Origin: Paracamarosporium sp. OC-R06-R3
Taxonomy: Eukaryota; Ascomycota; Dothideomycetes; Pleosporales; Didymosphaeriaceae
Direction of reading: 5' to 3'
DNA: 64,000 bases
Assembly: GCA_019828545.1 (NCBI GenBank)
Contig: JACVRA010000305.1
Coordinates: 1 to 64,000, forward strand
Below the pieces are notes generated by a model. That model did no database searches. It saw only the letters and a program-made list of their open reading frames with translations, and was not told the DNA's origin. Position numbers and translations under genes: made by a program. Positions 22,329 to 34,900 of the stretch are shown here, one piece after another (the stretch's first letter is position 1; the number at the start of each line of letters is the position of its first letter).

Positions 22329-24407
22329 ATGTCGAAGGATAAGATTCAGTACTTGAGCATCAAGCCGTATGACCAGGTGATCGCCATTACGCAGTGGGTA
22401 AATCTTTCTTTTAGGGTCATGCTACAGAAGATATCTCACACTGAACATAATAGAGAATTGATCAATACGGACTTGGGTACACTCTTTAAGAAAACGTCCA
22501 TCACACCTGCCCCGACGTACACTCTCGGAAACGTATACATCCAGTTCTCGAACTTCGAGCTTGGTATACCTAAAATCGCTATCGCTAATCGCGCTGAAGC
22601 ACCCAATCTTGTGTTCTTCCGCATGCGCATTGAGCGAGGTACCTACAAAGTGTGTGAGCCATGAGGTGCTCTCACGTGTGCGGCTTTGTAGCTGATATGC
22701 TACATAGTACCGCCAGATCCCCAGATCTGATGTTCCCTTTACAGAGGTTCCGATCTCGAAATGGTATCTCGCTTTTCCAGTCGAGCTTGGTGAGTATAAG
22801 TGTTGTTCAGGCAACAAACTCATCATATGCCCCCGTCATTGTCATGAAACACTTTACTCTATTGCTAACTAGGCACGTAAGGTGTTGAGAAAGTACCATC
22901 TGGAGAATTGGAAAATATGAAGACATTGCTCGATATTCCTGCTGGCTTTTCAGTCTCGCGGGTAGTATGGAAGTTTGCCGGTGGGTTCTAACTATCATTT
23001 CCAGTTGCTACGTCAATTAGTCTCACTATGCTTAGGTGCAAGAGGAAGGAATTTTGACACTGGACTGTCCAAAACCACCCTGCCGCCTGCCGAATTGGAA
23101 CAGCTCGCCCATGAATTCAATCTCAATGACGCGCTTCACACGCAAAGTTTCCTGGACCTGGAAACTCCTTTGCTCGGCTATCTCATGCATGATGATACGT
23201 CGCCAGCCCCAACCTTCACGCCGACGTTCCTGGCATTGCAAACATACCCTTGGTGCGATTCCAATGGCACGGCGGCTAGCCTAGGAAGCGAAGACAGTAT
23301 CCTGAACTATCTATGTTATAACGAGATGACAGACAATCGTCCGCCACCAACACCTGGTAATTATCTCCCATGGACAGCAAACTTCACCAATGGCGACCAT
23401 ACTTGGCCCCAGCCCCCTCTCGGCACCTTTGTCATGTCCAAGGACAACTTCTGGACGCGCTGGTTGATTCCAGAGTTAAGCATCTGCCATCAGGCTGTGT
23501 TCTGCAAAGTTTCTGATCAACATGTGGGATGTTGGAGCCCAAATAAATATTCTTGGGGAGCAACAAGGCAGATCATTGCCAACGGAAATGAGCTGCCAGC
23601 CGAAGACTGGATTGCAAAGGAGGTCAAAGTTGGACCAGGGTATCCATATTGGGAGTGGAAGGCTGACTATGACTTGGGCGAGATGCAGGACCAAGCCGGT
23701 GCAGCTATCGGAATCAAGGGCTCGATATCCACACGTAACTACAGTATTGTTGGGTTTAAGCCAGGAACCGGGAAGATCTCAGTGCAAGGATACACTCGGA
23801 TCAGAGAGTACTGTGAGGTATGGCGTGGGTCAATCGGCCATGCAATCCACAAGGCAGACAGGTGCGTATGATGTGAATGAGATAGACAGGACCCGCTCTT
23901 ACTACAATTAGACACGACCGAAATATTGACTGGAAATTCGATTTGACCCTCGGTTCTGTCGAGAATGGAGGGCTACAAGTGGTAAGCCTTGCCAACCAAT
24001 GCCAATCATTGACCCAGTATCTAACTGTCATCGCACAGCAACTGGTGGAGAATACTCTGGTGACCAATTATACCAAACCGGTAGCTCAAAGCGATCTGCA
24101 GTACATAGGCTGCCAATTTTGGGACGATAATGCCCCGGAAGCTCTTAGAAAACTGCAATGCTGCTTTGAAAAAAGGCTTGCTGAAGGCCTCAACAACTCC
24201 CACAAGCTTTTCTACCCTGCAGGCAGCAGGCTTTATTATACGGATGCAATCTTTGCACAGAACGGTGATCTGCATACAACGGTAGAGTATAATTCGAGCG
24301 CGATCGGACCAGCGAACCCTAAAGGGTCGAACGTTCGGAGCCCATCATATATTGCTATAGGGCCAGCACAGAGAGAAGTTGATCCAAGAAAGACAGGAGC
24401 TGTGTAG
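22329..24407 (+). CDS. Protein of unknown function, five exons
   Basis: Predicted product of roughly 570-590 residues. Exons can be joined in one frame with standard introns: GTGTGT...CATAG near 22652-22694, GTGAGT...GTAAG near 22791-22880, GTAGTA...CCAG near 22963-23004 (TTCTAAC branch) and GTGCGT...ATTAG near 23861-23910. The protein has no signal peptide. It is rich in Trp/Tyr and beta-type segments (GPGYPYWEWKADYDLG, IDWKFDLTLGSVENGGLQV), and three Cys near the C-terminus (GCQFWDD, LQCCFEK). I do not recognise a family; a lipid-binding TULIP/P47-like fold crossed my mind from the alternating pattern but is not supported by any diagnostic motif. It faces the equally unidentified 17600-21081 gene. 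Confidence 0.5.
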
Positions 24408-25640
24408 TGGTAGTGTAAGGTTATTTACTAGGTGCGACCGAACAACGTTCTTCATTAGTGTTTTTTACATTGCTGGTTTGATTTGTTGTGACGACTTGTA
24501 AATGAATAGCATATACTGTGCCCAGCTGTGGTGAAGCGCTCTCCAACTGCTAGCACGGAGTCCTTGAGGCTTACAACAACATTCAACTCTAGGCGTGGCC
24601 TTATAGACAGCGACGCCTTAGCTTATACTTAACCCTATATCTTGGAGAACCTATTCACCATCTCATTTACTATAAGTTCTGTTAGAAAAACTGTTATCAT
24701 TTTCTTCTACCAAGTTTCTAAAGTACCTTACTAGCAAGTCGGTCATACCTGAGTAAGTACCCTAGGGTAGCTTGTAATTTCCTATCTAACATGTTGAATA
24801 TCATATGATTACTGATGACCATCAGTTTTAATTTCGATCATGTACATCTAATGTATGATAGTTAGGAATTTTTTCTCCTTCTCGCCTTATTGAAACAACC
24901 AATTTGAATGGGCTGATGATGTGTCCCTCCTACCTAGTCGAACGCAGGTATCTAAACTACACCCTGCAGAATTACTGCTATGTTGGTGGTACTGATCGCG
25001 ATATTATGGCAGAGAGCATTAACGCTTCCCGAATAGCCCAGAGATTCATGGCTAACTCCATTCTCACTGGTTTGTGCTAGCTGTCTGTGTTACGCTGGCT
25101 TCACTAAAATATGCTCTTATTATTCACGCCCCACGGATTCTCTTCTTCCTAAAGCATACAAAACTTACTCACAATCTCTCCGCCGTTCATACATGTATAA
25201 GATGATACTCCGAATAGACGCAAGCCGTATTGCACGTATAGGAAGAAACACAGCTCCGAGACTCATAAAATGGGGGAGACCATAACACTGCAAGTCGTTA
25301 TGACCAATATCACCTACTATAGCGATCTGTTACTGAACACAACTGCATTATAACCTGTATTTCAATCAACAACAGCTGATCTCCCTGAATATCTCAACGC
25401 TGGGTGGCGCTGGCCTAACTGAGGCCCTCGCCTTGCGTGAGTATTGAGAACATAGTATAGTCCCCAGCGTTTACTGATATATCTTTTCGCTCCGTGGACG
25501 TTTGTGCGTGCCTTCAAGTGCGACACGTGATAGCCCTGGATGTATAGTACAAATGCGTACCTGTGTACACCTCTGCACACCTCCATCGCGCTCGCGCACA
25601 CCTGCGCAGGCTTGGCAATAAACCTTTCCTTGATGTCAAA
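24408..25640. other. AT-rich intergenic region
   Basis: About 1.2 kb of AT-rich sequence between two converging genes. I see no coding exon, tRNA or repeat family. Confidence 0.5.
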
Positions 25641-28088
25641 TTAACTCAAGGACGCTAAATAGCTAAAAAGCTCCTCGTTATACTCGTCTTCCTCAACCGT
25701 ATACTTGAAGGTAGAGTCTAATTCAAAATCACCATCTCTAGGGTTAGTGATTGTCTTGAGATTAGTGGAATCATCCCAATCCGGAAATGTGAACTCGCTG
25801 GCTACCGAATGCTGTTGATTTGGTCCCACACTCCCCGTATATACATGATTTCGATCGCCATTGGACCTTTCCACATGCATGGGTGCGCTTTGTTCCCGGA
25901 AGGCATGGTAGCTGGTTGAAGGATGCGACAAGGAGTCTATTGACGAATTAGTCATGCGCCGCTTGGCTGCTGAGCTCGGGGCTGCCACGGCATCCACAAG
26001 GATCGAAGAAGCTTCCTTGAGCCGTTTGGCGTAAAAAAGACCCTGCCTTGAACCAACGAGGGCTCTGAGAAGGTTAGAAAAGCTGTACAACGAGTCCTTA
26101 TCCGAGTCGCTGCCGCTACCGCTGAGGATACCGGAGCAAATCTCCAGCAGGTAAAGTGGCGGCCAGGATGCAATTAAGCTAGAGGAAGATTCAGTAGAGA
26201 CCGCGATTTGTGTTTACTGTGCCGAGACACGTACAGTGGTACAGAAACATGCTGCCCAGCATCCAGTGTCGATGCCCATAGGGACACTAAAAGTCTTATG
26301 CACGTCGCGGCCATGCGGCCATGCTGCTGAAATAACGCGTCCGGATGCTCCCTAAAGGGCCTTATGAGCAGGAGCTTCGCACATGAGCTGCTAAATACTA
26401 ATGCAGCGTGCCTAGGGCAGCTTTCCGGTTGCCTATTTGTCGCTTCCACGTCCACGCCCGACTTGATTAGCCAGTTGTCCAGGCGTCGACTGATGGGCTC
26501 AACAACATCCCGTATCTGGTCTTCTGTTCGAGTCTTGATATGGCCTGCGTATACCTGAAGGAATATGGTTTCTTCTATGGCCGCTAGCTCTGCCTTGATG
26601 GCCAGGGTCTTGAACGATTCGTCCGAAAGAGTCAAGTCGAGCTGGACTTCGGATTTAAGTACTCTTGGCGATAAACCTGCGGTCCAGCAGATCTGTTTGT
26701 CTAATATGTATAGACAGTGCGCAATATTCTTGTAATTTTTGAATTTTTCTTCGGTCAGTTGGCCCTGAAGACGGTGCCACTGGAAAATGCCGATGGCCTC
26801 GGCGCAACGTAGGGCTTGGGCAAATATGAAATCCAGGAGTTGTAGCGGAAGATGCTCTTGTGCAATGACACACTTTTATTTGTAATGTCGTTAGCTCATG
26901 TAGTTGTTCATGTGGGAATGCCGCAAGGCTACTGATGGACATACCGAAGACAAAAGAGCCTGCAGATTGATGAGGCAAGGAGAGAGCAGGCCAAGATTCT
27001 CTATCGCGCGCTTGGAATTAGCAAGGAACCCCGCAATAAGATCGGATCCCATGGATGGAACATTCTCGCTCGATCCTGATTGCGCCATTTTCCGTTGCAC
27101 GGAGTGTACTGAGTCTGCGGTCAAGTTGATGAGAATGAGGTTGTTGCAGCACACGATGGAGGCCCATTCGATTTCCGGGGATATGGAACGTTGCTGGAGG
27201 GAAGTGGCAATTTTCTGGAACCCATCCCTGCTCCAGATCGGAAAATGAGGGTTGATGTTGGAAAAGTATGGCTCTATCATACCTTCCAGAATGGCTAGCG
27301 GTGGCTCAGTGGGTGCTGAACCTGCTCCACTGAGGTATCTGTAATGGCTAGAGTCGACGAATGCGTTGATTCTGTCGTGAATGGATAGACCGATGTCCCT
27401 GGATCCCTGGGTACCTGAGCCGATACGACTCAAAATGGAATCGCCAAAATCGAGCATCAGAGTCTCGAGCGATGTTGGACCAAAGTAAACGGTTCCGGTA
27501 ACATTGTCCCTGTCCTCGATCAGACGACCCATGGGCCTCGTAAACAGTGGCATCGAGGTACTGCTGTTGTCAGGCGTGAGAGGTTCACAATCCTGCAGCG
27601 GGAGAGATCCTCCGTCGGAGTCCTGTCTTGAGTGGAAGGCCGGTGACAAGTTCATTGGTGCTTTTCGGGAGCGCTTGAGGGATTTGTGAATGTCGAGCAC
27701 GGCAGCCTGAACGGTATAGTGTAAGAACGCTGAAGAAAGCTCAACATGGTCAAGTTTCGAGAGGAGTGCTAGCTTACCTCTACTTCTTGGAGTCGACTGC
27801 CCATTCCTAAGATGGTTTGGCTACTACACAGCGTCAGTAAAAGAAAATGCGGAGGCAAAAGGAGAGACTTGCAGAAGTGTGATCTGGTTGCCCTTTTTAC
27901 CCTGGCCGGACCATTCACAGCATTGCCCTGAACGGACACAGTTCCCACACGAAGGCTTTTCCCTATCACATTTGATCTTCTTTGCTCGACATTGGTTGCA
28001 AACTAACACCGAGGTAAGTCAACGTCTTGAATGTCGGGGTAATCGAACAGCCACCTTGGAAAGCATTCCCGGTTGATTCGTTCGGCAT
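25641..28088 (-). CDS. Zn2Cys6 transcription factor, candidate cluster regulator
   Basis: Fungal binuclear-cluster regulator. The first exon (28088-28055, starting MPNESTGNAFQ) splices through GTGGCT...GTTAG to the zinc finger VCNQCRAKKIKCDREKPSCGNCVRSGQCCEW, which has the six-cysteine spacing. Introns follow after the finger, near 27700-27840, near 26860-26890 and near 26160-26230. The middle homology region contains EPYFSNINPHFPIWSRDGF and a later AHCLYILDKQICWTAGLSPRV segment. The C-terminus is acidic (YTVEEDEYNEELFSYLASLS), typical of an activation tail. It lies immediately downstream of the PKS gene on the same strand, and its upstream region carries a copy (28660-28674) of the element shared by the cluster promoters. 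It is therefore my best candidate for the cluster-specific activator. Confidence 0.82.
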
Positions 28089-28981
28089 CTTTAAGGCTAA
28101 GCGTGGAGTGCTAGTGTAACTAATCCTTGAAACCTTAAAGCAACAGTCAACGCAACACAATATATGTACTGTCGCCCCGTACCGGAATCTTATTACTAGA
28201 CAGTGACATTCCATGAGGTATCACAAGAGATTAGGGCAACCCATACGCCCCGCATTGACCACCCCCATCGCCAATGCAGTCATCAAGTCCAAAAGGCTAC
28301 AACAGGTCGCCACAGAGCTGGGGAAATGCTCGGTGAAATGCAATGAGTACCACACCTGCATAAGCTTCATATAACCGCAGAACAGTCATTGGCATCGAGA
28401 CAGATGATGGCGTTAAGGGATAGTTAGTCTGACTGACTGGTGGGGCGCTCGCTTAGTCGATTGGTGGGGTTCGGCAGCCTGCTTTGCTTGGGGGCGTGGT
28501 TTCACCCAAGTTCCAATCCTTATCAGCTCCGACCCCGCATCTACCTTTCCAAACGACTAGTGTACGTTGTACAGGAACTATAGTTCTCTTGGCGAAGGAT
28601 GTTGATGTTTTGCGACCGGTATAGTATACGAACGCCACCGCTCGTCACCTTCGCGCTCGCGGGTTCCGATCCCGAATCCTTCTTATGCCTAGCTACGGGC
28701 TTTCTGAACTGCGTGGGGGCTTCACTTGTCCTGCTGGCTATCGCTTCAGAGCGTCAACACGAGTCCACCACGACATGGCAACCAACAGCAGTAGTCGTAG
28801 TGAACATGCAATCAAGTCACCGGAAGATGTCAAATTCTTGGAACAGGCTTGATGGGAAGATGTAGAAAGCTCTTTCGAGAAGAGGTTGCAAAGCAGCTAT
28901 TCCGAAACCAAGCCACGAGCGCCAAGCAATCGGAAATAAAACATAGCCCCCAAGCGCACAAACCCGCAAGCTCAAACAAAT
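28089..28981. other. Promoter/5' region of the cluster regulator
   Basis: About 0.9 kb between the end of the PKS gene and the start of the regulator, both leftward. It holds one CGG-CCG element (listed separately). No coding exon supported. Confidence 0.5.
28660..28674 (+). promoter_or_regulatory. Shared cluster element, copy 1
   Basis: CGGGTTCCGATCCCG: inverted CGG/CCG triplets 9 bases apart, a spacing and palindromy typical of Zn2Cys6 binding sites. It lies about 570 bp upstream of the regulator start and matches the elements in three divergent cluster promoters. Confidence 0.55.
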
Positions 28982-31900
28982 TCAGTTCTTGTTGTTTTCC
29001 GTCGTGATTCTGTAAACCTCATTCGCCGTGTGTTTACCGAGAATGTCGAGGGATCCCATGCTCGTCATTTCTAACATCGGCATGTCAAACGAGAAGACCT
29101 GCTTGATCCAAGCGCGCAGCTCGAGAGCCACCAGCGAGTCGAGTCCGAGATCGACCAGGGGCATGCTTGTCTTGAGGCCCTCTTGTGGCTTGAGCAACAG
29201 ATCGAGGAGCTTCTTGCCGATTTCCATGGCAAAAAGGTTGGCTGCCTCGGCCGTTTTGAGAATGGAAGGGTCCGCTTGAGCGCTGCTCAGATACGACTTG
29301 AGCACATCCGTAGAGGCTGCTGTGGATGCAACCGTAGAGTTGTTATGGTATGACGCCATGCGGCGGTCCTTTTTCCAGATAACGTAGTTGCTGGGATCAT
29401 GCAAGGGGATGAGTAGCGCAAGGCCGACGAGAAATGTGTTCTTGTGGACGAATTCAAAGGTCTTCTTCGGAGACACGGTGAGAGCGCTCTCAAGCGCCTT
29501 CTCTGGTCTGTGGTGAATCAACATGGAGATCGCCATCGCATCGATGACCTCCTGCTCCAGGACCGGCTTGAAGCCCGATCGCGACATCTTGGTCATCATT
29601 CCCTGATGCTCAGAGATCCATCCGACATCCTCGACAGCACCCATGTCAACCACTGAGGCAGGAAGGCCGAGACCATTGCGGTACTGGGCAAATGCGTCCA
29701 GGAAGCTGTTTCCACTTGCATAATTGGCTTGTCCGGCTTGTCCTACAATTCCAGACACCGAGCTAAACATAAGGAAGAAGTCGAGATCGACCCCTGCGTC
29801 CACGGAAACATTGTGGAGGTTCCACGTACCTTGAACTTTAGGTATCGTGGATGCCTTCCATTCGTCGTGGCTCATCTTGGAAAAGTTCTCGTTCGCGACC
29901 ACCATGGACATCTGGACGATTCCTTTTAGCGGGAACGTTGCCGCCGCAACGGCCTTTTCTACATCTTTAATCTTGGTGGTGTCTCCGGCGACAAGCTTGG
30001 CGGTACAGCCCATGCTCTGCAGTTCACGCACAAAGGAGTCATCCTTGTCAGTGAGACCGGCGCTGCGAGACATGTAAATGATTTCCCGGGCTCCGTGATC
30101 CGCCATCCAGGTGGACACGGCACGCCCGATCCCACCGAGACCACCAACCATGAGATACGATGCGGACCCGTTGAAGGAAACCACCAGGGGTCTCTTGACA
30201 GTCTCGAGAGGTTCGACGTCTCCTCTATCCTGCTTCAGAGCTACACCGACACGGCCGATATGCTGTCCTTTCTCCATGAATCGGAATGCATCCTGTGTTT
30301 GAGAGGCAGGGAATATCTTCATGGGGAGCGGAGAAATGTGACCCTTGTCGTAGAAGTCCAGGATGGAAAAGATCAGGGCTCTAGCGATGTGGATTTTTTT
30401 CCAAAGCCCGTCGATGTCAACGCAGCAATAATTTCGGTTGGCCAGGAAGGGCTTCATGTCGAGCTTTCCACCACCGATTAAGTCCCGCTTGCCGATCTCA
30501 AGCAACGTTCCGAACTCAGCGACACAGCTCCACGTGGCGTGCAGAAGCTCCCCGGAGAGCGAGTTAAGGATGAAGTCCATGCCACGCTCACCCGTCTCGC
30601 GCATGACACCATCCACAAAAGACTTATCACGAGAGTAAAAGATGCGGTTTCTCGGGATATTGTAGTTATCCATCAGGTACTTCACCTTTTCCTCACTTCC
30701 AACGGTGACGTACAACTCTGCCTCCAGCATCTGAGCAACTTGAATAGCGGCCAGGCCCACGCCACCGCATGCGCTGTGAATCAGAACAGTCTGCCCGTTG
30801 GTCAGCCAAGGTTATTTTACGTTATGTTGTACATTTGCTTATCACTCACCTGACCCTTCGTGACACGTCCCACGTTGACCATGGAATGAATCGCAGTGAA
30901 GTAAGGGATCAAAATTGTTCCAGCCTGGTCGAAGCTGAGGCTGTCAGGAATCCGTACGCAGACAGCCGCCAGAGTGGTCGTGTACGTTGAAAAGGCATCC
31001 CTCCTGCAGAAGCAAACGACCCGATCCCCAACTTGAAGGTCGTCCGGCCCGACGTCTGTACCGACACGGGTAACGATTCCAGCAGCTTCGATTCCGAACA
31101 GACGCACAGGAAGTTCGACAATGCCCAACGCGACAAGAATGTCCTGCAATTAATGTATTAGCAAATCTACTATCAGATTTCCAAAGTTATGACATGAACG
31201 TACTCTAAAGTTCAACCCAGCCGAATAAACTTGGATCTCCACCTCGTCGGCATCGAGTTCTTTTAGTTTATGTCGCGCGTAGTACAGGCTGTTGATACGT
31301 CCAGGTGTGCGAACGTTCAGCGTGGCCATCTCATCCGACTCCTCCGAGACGAGGATCTCATCGCTCAGCACAAATGGATGGAAGCGGGGGACTTGCACGC
31401 AGTCGTTGAAAATGGCCCACTCAAAATCCGGGTTGAGTTCCTCGTCGCCTTGGCGAGCCTGGAATTTGGCGAGAACCTGAAGGAGACGATTAATGGACTC
31501 GGGACGGTCAAAATCGTCGACCTGGCAAGTACCCAACTCGGCCAACTGCTCTGTGCGGATGGTTCTCGCAAAGCCAAGGACTTGCGCGTATCTGGGATCG
31601 CGGCATCCGATGTCTACCAGATGGGTAGCCCAGAGCATGCCGGAACCCTTCTCTTGGAGACTGAGAAGGAAGGTCTTGAAGGCTGTGAAGCTCGCTTCCT
31701 CTAAGTTGTGAAAGAAGGCGTCCTCGAGGTCCAGGAGCGAGAGAACGTCATGTCCAGGTGGCGGATCGTCGGTCAACCTGCACTTGATAACCTCATAACC
31801 AGCTTGCTTGAGGTGGCTCAGGATAAGTCGAGTTGTGGGTCCCTCCTTCTCGACAAGAATAATAATCCTCTTGATTGGTACCTCGGAGGCTGGCCTGGTG

Positions 31901-34900
31901 ACGATGGTGGTGGTAAGTTGTTGTGGGGCGTCGGCGTCGAAAACCACGGCTTCTGGAGAACCAAACCCTGCAGCAGCCAACTTGGATTCCAACTCTTCCC
32001 TGCCGAAGTAGGGTGGCTGGGCTGGCCCATCCGCGACATTCAACCACCAAGTTGGGAGCGCACCCAGCAGATAATCCACCCACCTCGACGACGGACAAAG
32101 CTCTTGCAAGAACAGCCGGCCGTCGGGCCGCAGGAGCTTCCTCATGTTGACGAGGCTTTCCTGTGCATTTTTGGTCTCGTGGAGAACATTGACGGCGATG
32201 ATAAGATCGTACCTGGTTTCGTCGAATCCCTGGTCGAGCGGGTCCTCGTTGATGTTCAGAGTCGCGTAATCCATGTTGACAAACAGCTTTTCTTGGGCCT
32301 CCATCGCGAGGTAGCCCGGCGTGGTCAACGTGTACTTAGAGCAAAGAATCTCTCCGTCTTTCCGCTTGAGCTGCTGGAGGATTCCACGGTGCAGCGAGAC
32401 ACCCTTGTTGGTTCCGATCTCGAGAATGCGAAGGTTCGGCTTGGAGTGCATTAGCTGCGCGATGAACTCCCTCCGCTCCAGATATCCGAGATATTCGTAC
32501 ACGCGTTCCAAAGTTCCTTCAGGCAGAATGTCCTGGAGGCGGCTTCCAGAGAGCAGCGAATCCAAGTTTGTACAGACCTGATGGATGGCAACGGCGACTG
32601 GCGCGGCCGGGGTGGCTGCTAGCTGGTTCAGCAGGCCGTTGATGCCATAGACGAGCGCCTGTCTCTCAAAGCCCGATGAGAATAGTGGCATGGTGTGAGA
32701 GCCAGCCGTTACCTGGGACATTATCCACGCTACATATTTCTTGAGATGTGGTAGACTCGTGTTGCACGGGAATTCTGCAAGGTGTGACTGGGACAAGCGC
32801 AAGCAGAATTCACCCAGCGCTCCCAGTGCACCTGAGTCGTGGGTCCGGCTCGACGGCATATGGAAGAGCTCGCCAACATTCATGAAATCAATGTCGGGCC
32901 TCCACTCGCATCTCGATGCTGCATGGCCGTCTGTGATATCGATCGAACCCGCACCATCTGCGGGTGACATGCGAATGCCAGTTGCCTCAACGACCTTTCT
33001 GCCCTGAGATGTGCAAGAGCCGTCACCGACAACCGAAGAATTACTCGACAATGCGGCAGATACACTGGTGATCATGTCCGAGGCGCACCTATACACTTTG
33101 ATGTGATCGATACCAATCGGAAGCCAGGTTTTGGTCTTCCGCGCATAGCCGTTGACGGCGGCAGCACCCAGGATCTGCAGGGTCGAATCAAGGACGGTGG
33201 GATGAATGAAGTAGTTGTCTTCATCTCCCTGTCTTCCATTGGTAACGTGACCCATGGCACACTGGCCTGAGGTTGAAGTTGACATCGTATCGAGTGTTTG
33301 AAAAGCAGCTCCCAGATTCAGACCGCCCTTAGACATCTTCTCAAACCACTTTCTTACATTGAGCTTCCGAGGAAGAACGTCAGGATCGCGATTCTCCTCG
33401 GGTGGAGCTGACAAGGCGGAGACTTGTCCCGTGCAGTGCCTTGTCCAGTTGCGCCCGTTGTAGGCGGAGACTGTGAAGTCCCACCACTGACTATCCAAGG
33501 TGTTGGTTAAGCGATGCGGCGAGAATGTCGCCATGATCTCAGTTGGCTTTCCTTCACTGAGGATGAGAGCCGTGCTAACAAGGATGTTGCGAATGGCAAA
33601 CCCCTCGTCTGCATTGGCTAACTGTCTAACAGCCTCGCCTGCCAATGAAATGTAACCGCAAAATGGGAAGACAATGTTTTCGCCCACCTTGTGGTCACGA
33701 AGCCAAGGCGCGTTAGCGATGTGAACTAGGTTGCGCCACACTGGATCGCTATCGCTACTTTCAACTACCCTGAGGCCAAGGAGATCATGGTGCGGAAACT
33801 TGCGGTTGCGCCATTCTTTGCTCAGGCGAGACTCGTACCAGTAGGTATCCTCGTGATTGAAGGGGTACCGAGGCAGACCCAAAAGACAAGAGCCCGTAGG
33901 GAAGAGAGCCTTGAGATCAACTGAGACATTGTGAGAATGAAGGCCACCAATGGCTGCTAATAAGGACACGGTGCAGTCTTGGTTGCGCGCCATGGCCGAG
34001 ACGTAAGGGGCGGGAGAGTTGAGCCTGGCAAAGGTCTGCCTCAGCGGCCCTGCGAGCGCTCCATGGGGACCAATCTCAAGGAATATCGCATTCTTCCCGA
34101 CATCGTGCCTCAAGATAGCCAAAATGGCCTCCCGGAACCGGACTGGCGACTCTAAATTATCCTGCCAATACTGCGGCCCGAACGTGTGATCTGGACCCAC
34201 AAGCTTGGCAGTGACACTGGAGAAGAAGAGCGCCGATGGCGACCGCCCGACCACCTGCTCTCCGATCAGCTCTCGGTAATGATGGCTAATCTCCTTCATG
34301 TGGTGCGAATGATAGGCCTTATCGACCTGGAGCAATTTGGAAAGCACATGTGGCTGGTCCTCTTTGATGGCAGCGACGACCGACTTCACAGAGTTGACGT
34401 CGCCTGAGATAGTGACGCTGCTGGGCGAGTTATCGCAAGCGATGGTGACGTTAGGGACAAGGTACTTTTCGGTCTCGTTCCAACCCATCCCGACGGCAGC
34501 CATGGCTCCAGGCTTCTCCTGTTTAACCGTCACAGCTCCACGGTGGTGGGCTGCCGTGATGGCTTCTCCGGCTGTGAGAGCGCCAGCCGCATACGCCGCA
34601 GCAATCTCCCCCGAAGAATGGCCGACTACAGCTTGCGGAGTTACCCCTGCAGCCTTCAATGCATCGACTAGCGCTATCTGAACAGCAGTGCAAAGGGGCT
34701 GAGAGAATTCAGCTGTAGAAACGCGGCTCTTCTTGCCCGCCTTCTTAAGCTCTTCCTCGATCGAGTAGCAAGGCTTCTCACCGTCGATGGACAGTAGATA
34801 TTGGTCGAGAGAGCGAATAGTAGCCCCGAATACATCGTTGGATTGCAACAGATCCCGTCCCATCTGAGGCCATTGCGCACCCTGGCCGGTGAATACCATG

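Noticed and set aside
22329..24407. Possible TULIP/P47-like lipid-binding protein
   Set aside because: Only a vague beta-rich pattern supports it; no diagnostic motif was found, so no function is assigned.
24408..25640. Transposon or RIP-mutated element in the AT-rich spacer
   Set aside because: No terminal repeats, transposase remnants or clear pattern of CpA depletion could be recognised by eye.
28640..28680. T-arm-like GGGTTCCGATCCCG suggesting a tRNA
   Set aside because: No matching acceptor, D or anticodon arms fit around it, and the word recurs in other cluster promoters, so it is better read as a regulator binding site.
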